NCBI GenBank assembly: GCA_030549335.1
Contig: CM060191.1
Span: 53,605,447 to 53,669,446, forward strand
DNA length: 64,000 nt
From: Pontederia crassipes
Taxonomy: Eukaryota; Streptophyta; Magnoliopsida; Commelinales; Pontederiaceae
Direction of reading: 5' to 3'
The translations under genes were made by a program, and so were the position numbers. The notes under the pieces were generated by a model. The model ran no database searches. It was not told the origin of the DNA and was given only the letters and a program-made list of their open reading frames with translations. Positions 56,102 to 64,000 of this stretch are shown here, in pieces; position 1 is the first letter of the stretch, and each line of letters opens with the position of its first letter.

Positions 56102-56738
56102 GTAATTTTCAACATAATTCCTTCGGATCTTTGTTTTTTTGGGGGATTTGATTCGTGCTTGTGGTATTTATCGGATCAGATTTTAAGGTCTTTTTTTTTT
56201 GTTTCCATTTTTGTTCACATGAGTTAGGGTTCGTAGAGGTTGTATTTTTTTATTTTAGATGCGTTTACTCGGTCTCTACGGCATCAGTTAGCTGGATTTT
56301 TCGTTAGATCACAATTGAGGCCATCGAGGTCACGATGAATGATCTGTGGAATTTGGTTTACAACGGATCTTTGAACCATTTTGCTCCTATTTTGTTTGCG
56401 TTTGATGAGCTTGGTCATTTGGGATTCTTAATTGAGCCTTTAAGGAGGGTTCTGATGTATTTGGACGGTTTTGCTATGCTATCAGCTGGTTTTCTATTTT
56501 GCGAAAGCTGGTATCATGATCGGAACCACCGGATCATGATCTTTAGTAACATGAAATTTGGATTCCAATCGTAAAAGCGTATGTCATCATCCAGATCATG
56601 GTCTTATTTTCCCTTTGTGCATGTGAATGTCTTCTATCTTATGTGTATGCTTGGTGTTATGGAAGTCCGACATTGGTTGGAGTTAATGTCATAAATATTA
56701 GGGAATATTTTGTGAATTGATATTTTACCTTCTTGCAG
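56102..56738 (+). other. Intron in the 5' leader of the GGP-like gene
   Basis: The donor AAAGG/GTAATT at 56101/56102 and the acceptor TTCTTGCAG ending at 56738 (an alternative AG ends at 56748) bracket a T-rich sequence. Reading frames inside (for example 56335-56574) resemble no protein and lie in the intron. Confidence 0.5.
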
Positions 56739-56980
56739 GTTTTTGCAGTTGCACTTCGGAAAATTTCAGCATTTGGGACTAATTTTGTTAAAGCGTTTAC
56801 AAAAAAGAAAAAGAGAAGATTTACAAGTTCTTGCATTCTCCTTTTCTATTATTTTTCAGCTCTTGTTAGAGTTGTTAATGGTTTTAGGGCTGGTTAGTTA
56901 TTGATTATATTCTTGAGGTTTTGATTGGTAGTTCTGGGGAAATTGCTGGTCCAATTAGGGCTGGCTTGAGCAATTCAACC

Positions 56981-57157
56981 ACGGCTCAAACCGAAAAACA
57001 TCGTGTTATAGTTAGAAGGGGAAGAAGATGCTCCCAGGGTTTCCCTAAGTTTCTGCTTGCCTCCCCTTCATTCCACGGTGGTCGGGGTGCCCTACCTTCT
57101 GCTGGTGGGCATCCTTCAGATCTGACATTCCTTGCAGGAGGCGGTTCTCAACTTTGA
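56981..57157 (+). promoter_or_regulatory. Conserved non-AUG upstream ORF (ascorbate-responsive, VTC2-type)
   Basis: This frame is open from 56888 to the TGA at 57155-57157 and has no ATG. An ACG at 56981-56983 lies in a strong initiation context (A at -3, G at +4) and would start a 58-residue peptide with RRGRRCSQGFPKFLLASPSF, HGGRGALPSAGGHPSD and LTFLAGGG. This matches what I recall of the conserved uORF peptide in VTC2/GGP leaders, which starts at ACG and stalls or diverts ribosomes when ascorbate is high, so the main frame is not translated. It ends 83 bases before the main ATG at 57241, on the same exon. The peptide sequence looks intact, with composition unlike the AT-rich flanks. Confidence 0.85.
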
Positions 57158-57240
57158 TTGATCATTTAGCTCCTTAGTTCTTCTAGAACCTCTAAACAAG
57201 CTTCCATCTAGTAAAGTGATATACTTAAGAAATTTATAAT

Positions 57241-60228
57241 ATGGTGTCCATCAAAAAGATTGGAGATGAGTACTCTTTCATCACTCAGAACAGGGGATCA
57301 GATCAGTCTAAAAGTTACGAAACGTCCTTAAGAGGTGAGTCAACTTTAATTTTCTTTTGTTGTTGTTTCTTTTTTTTCCTGAGAGATTCTTTGTTGTTGC
57401 TTTTTCTGCTATCTAATCGTTCTAAAGTAAAGTGAACAACCCAACCCCCCAACCCCAACAACCTACCCCCTTTTGGAATCCAAATGTTATTTCTTTGTCT
57501 AACTCTTATGGTAGTACATTTGCAGCATGAACATTTGCTCTTGATTTTCAACAACCTAAATATTACATGTCCAAGATGTTATGTTCATATTTGAACAATC
57601 ATCCTAGCCTCCTAGGTCTCCTCAAGAATGCTCATCTCATGTACTTTCTTTAGCCATCAGATTTAGTGACGACCATTTGATTGAGAAAGTTATATGATGT
57701 TGTTCTGAAAATGCTATGATTAACCCTTTTGGCCTCACTGAAGTATTTTGAGCGAAAAATATTTTTTATGACATTACAAGAGCTTTCTGCTGTTTCAGGA
57801 TCATTCTCTCATTGACACACCTGTTCTTCTTAAGATATTGTGTTAACTGTTTTGGTTTCTCCTATCTCTTTCAGGTGTTAGGACAAATCTTTACCAACTT
57901 GGTACTGCTGCCAAAGATTATGGTGCATTATTCCATTGTAGTGAGATGGGAGGGGAGAGTTTACTGGATGTTCTTCTCCTGTCTCAGGTACATTAACTAG
58001 AGGTCATTCTTAAATTATAGCCTACTGTAGAACCACCTTTGAGTTTATTGTGATAAGCTTGCAGTGGGAAGACCATTCCGGGAAGGGTCAGCTCAACTAT
58101 GATATCACAGCTTGTGAGTTTAAGGTGATCTATCATCACTGGTTGATATAATTGGATATACTATACTGATACTTTCCCCAGACTCTAATAAATGCCATTC
58201 TGTGTGCATCTTTGTAGATAGTTGATGGGAGGTTTAGGTTTACAGCTCAGTTGAACGAAAAATGGAAATCAAGTCTTTTTGCTGATTTTGGAAAAAAGAT
58301 GCTCCCAGCTGTTGGGCCCGTCAGAGAAAGCTTTCTGAAACCTCTCCTGGATGATATGCTCTTCTGTATTTCAATTGGAGAGAGGGAACGATCTGTGCTT
58401 GTTCCTTCATCTTCCCTTCCTAAAGAAGGGATGTTAGTTGTGGCTAATGTATGTTGTCTTGTTACCTCACACTTGTTCTCTTTTTACCTATTTTAGTTGT
58501 ATGGTTGCAGCTTATTCATAATTTCTGACCTTTAGGCAAATCCAGTTGAGTATGGCCATATCTTTCTGCTACCGTATGGCATATATCAGATGCCTCAGCT
58601 TCTGGACAAGAAAACTTTTGGCTTTATCGTACAGATAGCTGCTGAAGTAGACAGCAGCTCATTTCGCATATTCTTTGATCATGATGGTTCTAAGATTTCA
58701 GATAACAGCTATTTTCAGGTAAAATTTTCAACAAATACAAATCATTGTGAATCAAGATTTAGTTGGCTTTGTTAACTTCATTCCTACGTTTCTTAGAACT
58801 TCATGTTATGACTTTTGCTCTATCTGAGTAAACTCTCTGTTTGTTTCTTGAATATAATCTTCTCTCTATAAGTAAAGTTAATAGTCCATCATTGTTAGTC
58901 TTCTTTTTCACTATGCTCATCTTTTTACCATGGAATGCAAAGTCGAGTTTCCATCTATTTGGATGTGTAGAAGTTAGTGAAAGTTTGATCAAGCATCAAG
59001 ACTGTGATGTCATAAGACCGTAAATGTTGCCTCTTTTTGTTTTGAATACCTTCAAATTCATTTATTTAAAAACTATGCCTTAATTGTTTATTTTAGCAGT
59101 AAAAAGGGAAAAAAGGAAATTTCTCATACTGAACAAAAAAGGTAAGTTAACTTCAAGATTTTGTCGCTTTATAATATCTCAATTCATCAAAGACATAAAT
59201 GTCCCTTTGCATTTAAAAGTGCCTAGTTAGAGTACGCAGGGGACAATTTGTTGTGTCTTTGTGTTGCATGATTGTTATCTTCCTTTCTCTTGGTGAACGG
59301 TGTAGCAAATATGTTAACTTAGTACATTTATGGTACAGGCCAGTTACTTTGCAAGCCCTTTGCCTGTGGAGCTTGCTCCAGCCATCCCAATTTATGGGAA
59401 ATTGCATGCAACTGGAGTTGTTATCTGTGAAATTACGGAGTACCCTCTCAGGTCTCTAGTTTTCATGAGCAAGAACATCAGGGCCATTGTTGAAGTTGTT
59501 GGAGAAATATGTTCAATCTTGCACGACAACAGTAACGCATTTAGCCTTCTCATTTGTGACTGCGGCACCAAGATGTTTTTGTTTCCCCAGGTAAATGCAC
59601 GATGTGTCCTCTTTGTATATTATGTGTTCTCTTTCGGTGTTCACTTGTCCTAAAAAAGGGGTGGCCACTGATTTAAATGCACATTTCTATGGCATAGGTA
59701 GGCTAGAGAGAAAATTTCATAACCTAGTTACAGGAGTGTTCCATTACTCAAATTGGAGATTCAGAGTGGGTTTGAGCTTTCTTCCAAGTTGGAAGGTGCA
59801 TTTAGTTTTAAAAAAAACATTCTGAAAAGTGTGCTTCTGTAAACTCAAATGCAATGCAATTCAATTCTTAATGGTGAATTGGACAGGAAAACATTCTTGC
59901 ATATCAAAACAGGAAAAACCGTCATTATATCATTTTTTTTCTTTTAATGTGATGTATGATGCAAATCATGCTGAAAATACAAACTATCACATGATATATT
60001 CACCAGCTACTGTTTGTTTGTGACATCCAGGTCCATATGCCGTTGAAGGAGCAGTATCTGACTGCTTGGGAATGTTCGGGATACCTGGTCTGTGAAACCA
60101 AATTCTACTTTGATCAAATTTCTGAGGAAGAAATATCAAAGCACATGGCTTCTCTTTCTCTTAATTATGACTGCTTCCAGGCACTGAAGCAGCTCTGCTG
60201 CAGTACTGCAAATAGGCTTGGATTCTGA
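57241..60228 (+). CDS. GDP-L-galactose phosphorylase (VTC2/GGP) paralogue lacking the catalytic histidines
   Basis: Seven exons read in phase: 57241-57334, 57875-57987, 58065-58124, 58218-58448, 58536-58718, 59339-59590 and 60031-60228, giving 376 residues; VTC2 has about 440, with a longer C-terminus. Family landmarks align: MVSIKK start, NLYQLG, WEDHSGKGQLNYDITACEFK, FRFTAQLNEK, ANPVEYGHIFLLP, IAAEVDSSSFR, ASYFASPLPVELAPA, EYPLRSLVF, LLICDCGTKMFLFPQ and AWECSGYLV. VTC2 cleaves GDP-L-galactose with phosphate through the second histidine of HLHFQ. At 58701-58718 this gene reads DNSYFQ, so both histidines are gone and it cannot use the known mechanism. The frame is otherwise open and all splice sites are good, so it is probably expressed. 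The N-terminal cysteine-rich GRNCLGACC block of VTC2 is also absent. The role is unknown. Confidence 0.88.
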
Positions 60229-60942
60229 GATGTATGCTAATCAGTCCCGTCCAATAATGCACGATCTGTCTCTGAGAGAATTCTAGAACTTCGGTTGCAA
60301 AGTTATGTTATGTATGAATTAATGTGTCCTATTGTAGAAAATATCCTTGGTTGTATCATCTATGATGAGGTCTCGAAATAACCCTTGAAAATAAATTCTC
60401 TTAAATATCCCTTTGGTGATCTTACTCATGGTATCCTCTTTTCCTTTTTCTAGAGTTGGGAGTTTCAGTATGTGTTGTCTTCTTGTCGTTCTGCATCATT
60501 TTACACGGGCTACAAAAATAATTTCGTTCACTTACTTGTTGGCTCACTTTATTCGGTCTCCTTCCTCTCCCTATCTGAGTATTTTGCTGTCTGATTAGTT
60601 TCATTTTAACCTCGCCCTTTCTATTGGTTTTTCCCCCTTAATTGCCAATTGCTGATTAGGTTGGCTTACCTCTACTTGTGATATTAACTATCTCAAGCAT
60701 TATAAAAATCGTGCTAGCAATTTCATATGAAGCTGAACCTCGTTTTCCTTTTTTTTTTTTCGGTTTTCTTTTCCTTTGTTGGGAGTTTGGAGCATTGAAA
60801 TAACAATCACATTGGGGAACCTGTGATCATGCATGCTGTATTGCAGTATTTAATTTGACAGCAGGTGCTACTGAAAAGCAACTCATTACTTATTTCGAAC
60901 TATGTTCATCCTCCACACGTAAAATTACTGCAAATATATACA
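60229..60942 (+). other. 3' flank of the GGP-like gene and intergenic space
   Basis: Probable 3' UTR followed by AT-rich sequence. It lies between two converging genes. No gene seen. Confidence 0.5.
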
Positions 60943-61912
60943 TCATGTGCCCGCATATATCACATCATATTTACAGGAGAGGAGGAAGAGTGTAGTCTGG
61001 TGCTGCCGTGTAGCAAACACCGGATATGAGAATAATAAGGGCACCAATAGTAGAACGCTCCCTACAGAAGCTGCCCACACCAAGAGCCCCCTGGTTCCTG
61101 CATCATCCTCAATCACTTCAGTAAATTAGAGCAGTACAATTCATTGTGTTGTTGTCTCTCGTCCTTAATTAATGGCGTTGTTTTCCTTTAAAGAAAAAAT
61201 GTCATACTTTACCTCCGGCATGGTCGTGGCTGTGTGTTCTTTTTTCCGTCGCATACATCGGACTGCATGGCAAATTGAAGAGTTTAATTCCCCTAATTAC
61301 CTTCCCTTATATTTTATGTATCATGTGTGATTGTTCGATCCTTTATGAACATTATACAGCAAGATAACAAAAGAGAACAAATGTTTATAAATTACCAATA
61401 AACTCTAAATACAAAGACGTGGTTGTTGGTGGTCTTATTTTATTTTGCATTTGTTTCTTGGGAAGATAAAGTTTGAAAATAAATTATTTTCTAGAAACAT
61501 ATTCTTATGTTTACTTGTAAAACAAAAAAGAAATTAGGAAGATAGATTATTATTATTATTAAAAGACATGGAAGACGTAAGGGAAAATATCTCCATCAAA
61601 CTTGCACACGAATTTTCGAAATGAAATATTTGTTTGATAAAAAAATATCTATCATTTTATTAACAAAAAAAAATTTCTTAGAACGAAACAATTTTAAATT
61701 GACAATACTCAAATTTTCACAATGAACGCCAGTTGAATTTTATTTTTAAAAACAACAAAAAGTTATGTTGTAATTTGTAACAGGTTTGGCGATTCTAAAT
61801 CTCTCGTAAGGAAGTCATACCTTTGTCCACCAATATCCGCGCTATAATCATCTATCGTCTGGTGGATGACCTTTCCCTGAGCTCATGTGAGATAACAAGT
61901 GGTAAGAGCAAG

Positions 61913-61972
<60 letters not shown>

Positions 61973-62320
61973 TTGGTCTTCCTCGAAGTTGATACTTCTA
62001 ATGCATTCGTCAAATTCAAACCTGCAGCAGACACTACGGAGTTAATTTACTGCGGATTCCTGAAATCAGCTGTAGGTGAGAGCATGCTGGAGAATTGTCT
62101 GATCATAACTACGTAGCAGCGAGTAGTACTAATGCTTACCAGCTGTAGATTGAGCAGGCTTGACGACGACCCTGCCGGGAACAACAGAAGGGGTACTCCT
62201 GAGGAAGGAAGAGGAGGGCTTCTTTGCCGGGCTTTGAAGTCCCCGGCTGCGCTGTAACATCGCAGAGAGCAGCGGTGATTTCAGCTGAAACGATGACATG
62301 ATGGTAGTAGAGGTTGACAT
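60943..62320 (-). CDS. Putative small plastid single-span membrane protein, unidentified
   Basis: Proposed exons on the minus strand are 62320-62140, 62021-61972 and 61107-60943, joined at GT-AG sites in consistent phase and giving 131 residues. The N-terminus is Ser/Arg/Lys-rich and poor in acidic residues (MSTSTTIMSSFQLKSPLLSA, then RSRGLQSPAKKPSSSFLRST), like a chloroplast transit peptide. The third exon contains one strongly hydrophobic segment, GLLVWAASVGSVLLLVPLLF, preceded by DDAGTR. The first donor (CAGCTG/GTAAGC) is a strong match; the acceptor of exon 3 is weaker. A GA/CAGG microsatellite lies right at the donor of exon 2. I recognise no family; small thylakoid photosystem subunits are comparable in size. 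Expression evidence would decide it. Confidence 0.4.
61914..61968. repeat. (CAGG)n(AG)n microsatellite
   Basis: About seven AGGC units run into about 12 GA units. On the minus strand the CT tract starts within a few bases of the proposed exon-2 splice donor. Confidence 0.95.
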
Positions 62321-62353
62321 GATATTGATGCCTGTAGCCCTGTACACGTTCAC

Positions 62354-64000
62354 AGCTCCTTTCTGTCTATATGTTCACAGTTCATTAATAGGTAAGGTAA
62401 CCAAATGAAATGTGTCATGGAAAACTGCAAGCGCCCCTCGAATTCGAGTCATCCGGTTGCTTTTAACGCTGACTTGGAACGATCCCAGACGAGGACTGAT
62501 GAAAATAAATTTTGGAGTGACTGTTCCAAGATATTTTGATGGCCCACATCATCTCCTTTCCAGTGCAACTGTGTGTAATAGATAAGATGAAGGATACTTA
62601 TGCGACCTTGATTTTTTTTTCCAATATTATCAATTAAAATTATTTTTCTATAATCCATATAAATAATTTACTTATTTTAATAGCTAGGGCCATTTGGTTT
62701 CAGGACTTTTATTTTATTTTATTTTTTTCAAATATTTATTTTATTAAAAAAACTTGGAACAATTCACTTGCTTAGTTGTCTTCATTTGGTTTTTTAAAAA
62801 ATTTTTAGAAAACAAGAACTGACAGGCTTTTGATTACACAAGAAGAATCGACTCTAGTTTAAGTTTTGTTTTGCAAAATAGTTTAAATCAATACAAACAT
62901 ATTAAGATAATATGAATTCTCAAATTATAATTATAAATTTCACATGAGTTTATATGATTTTTTATAATTTACATAGCAAAATTATTTTTAACAAATATTT
63001 AACTATTGTTGTACTAGCTTAGTGAAGAAAAATGAAGTTCACAAAAAAAGACAATTAAGATTTTATAAACACTAATTTTAATGTTGACTTTTTTATTTTT
63101 GTTGCATTTTAGTTTTGTTACAAGATAATAATGTAATATTCCTAATTTTTCTATAAGGATATTTTAACTTTTTTTATAATTTTACATATAAAAGACAAAA
63201 AAATCCATCCAAATGGTTTCTTTTCATTTTTTGTCTTCTATATATCTGGCAGTACATGTAGTACCATCATTGTAAGTAGGGTTAAATGGGGAGGAGGAGA
63301 ACGAAGAATATGGACAACAACAACAAGAAAAGAAAACGAGAAGATCATCCTCTCTCTTCATTCTTAACATGTGCATGATTTGTATTGAAGAATATAAAAT
63401 CAAACATGGTTTTTATCTTGAGTTAAGAGGGATGCGTATTTTTTAATTGCACTATCTTTTATGCTCATGTGTGAGTTTAGAGAAAAGTCATAAACAACTA
63501 TAAGATCAAGCTAAATTAGTGGATAATGGTTTTCTATGTTGATTTTCTTTTTTAAAAAAAGCTAATCATCATTCATGGTGTAAAAACCTTAAATCACTTA
63601 AAAGATATGGAAAATCCATCTGCAATCAATCACGAGCGAGCATGATTATTATATCATGGTCGTGAGCAAAGGTTGGAGAGTTTCAGAGTCTGTCCACAAC
63701 TTTTAATGATGTTTCACAAGTGTAACACATACATTATGGGTGTGGCATCTTGGTCAAGTCCGTGAGCGAGCAAGAAAAGTATGAGTAACGTTTCGTATGT
63801 TGTTCATCATCGTGAAAGGGTGTTTCATGGTAGTGAATACAATGTCATGGGCGCAAACTAAAGTTCATGGTCCGTGGTAAAGAAAGTTAAGACATTATAT
63901 GATGAAATAATTTTGGCGTTGTAAAGTAATTTCTAAAAAGGTATATGACAAAGAAATAAAAAATATAAAAATATGAAAGAATGCATGATTGCTTGCTCTT
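62354..64000. other. AT-rich intergenic, no gene recognised
   Basis: Very AT-rich to about 63250. Near 63640-63870, words such as ATCATGGTCGTGAGC, TTTCATGGTAGTGAAT and GTCATGGGCGC recur. They distantly recall the GGCCGTGACAG words in the LTR at 13110-13225, but not enough to call an LTR. Confidence 0.45.

Noticed and set aside
56335-56574. 79-residue frame (MNDLWNLVYNGSLNHF) before the uORF
   Set aside because: It lies within the leader intron of the GGP-like gene and resembles no protein.
63640-63870. Third copy of the Tat/Athila-type relic LTR
   Set aside because: Only scattered CATGGTCGTGAG-like words are shared; no continuous alignment or LTR ends could be seen.

Overview
The window is nuclear DNA of a flowering plant. 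Genes are split by GT-AG introns, the background is AT-rich, and there are plastid-targeted proteins, plant-type LTR retrotransposons, CACTA, Mutator-like, Helitron and Tourist-like elements. The root-type ferredoxin reductase begins [13 protein letters not shown], close to the cereal proteins as I remember them, so a monocot is likely; the species cannot be named from sequence alone.

Layout. Positions 1-6708 are the right part of a degenerate CACTA (En/Spm) transposon that runs off the left edge. Positions 6709-21056 are the long upstream region of a ferredoxin-NADP reductase gene. It holds a partial segmental duplication, a stretch of coding-like peptide repeats, and a 10.8-kb Ty3/gypsy element (9392-20153, 5-bp target duplication) that carries a second LTR element inside it. 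The root-type plastid FNR gene occupies 21104-25211 in six exons. Positions 25785-47300 are an accessory desert: a Mutator-like element split by a 3.1-kb solo LTR, a tandem and inverted TRIM cluster, a Tourist-like MITE, an old 8.5-kb Ty3/gypsy element, Helitron remnants, a CACTA end and an LTR-element relic. A small Mutator-like element with a perfect 9-bp target duplication lies just before the next gene.

Positions 48279-54845 encode an MSI1/RBBP4-type WD40 histone chaperone in six exons. Positions 55982-60228 encode a paralogue of GDP-L-galactose phosphorylase (VTC2/GGP), the control enzyme of plant ascorbate synthesis. Two things stand out. Its leader keeps the long non-AUG upstream reading frame that represses VTC2 when ascorbate is high. 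Yet the protein has lost both histidines of the HxHxQ catalytic motif (HLHFQ in VTC2, NSYFQ here). I regard this probable ascorbate-tuned pseudoenzyme as the most interesting object in the window. On the minus strand at 60943-62320 I propose a small unidentified gene for a probable plastid single-span membrane protein. Positions 62354-64000 are AT-rich with nothing recognisable.

The three confident host genes are independent single-copy-type plant genes sharing one strand; they form no operon or obvious pathway. All exon boundaries were read by eye from GT-AG signals, reading phase and remembered family sequences. No database search was possible.
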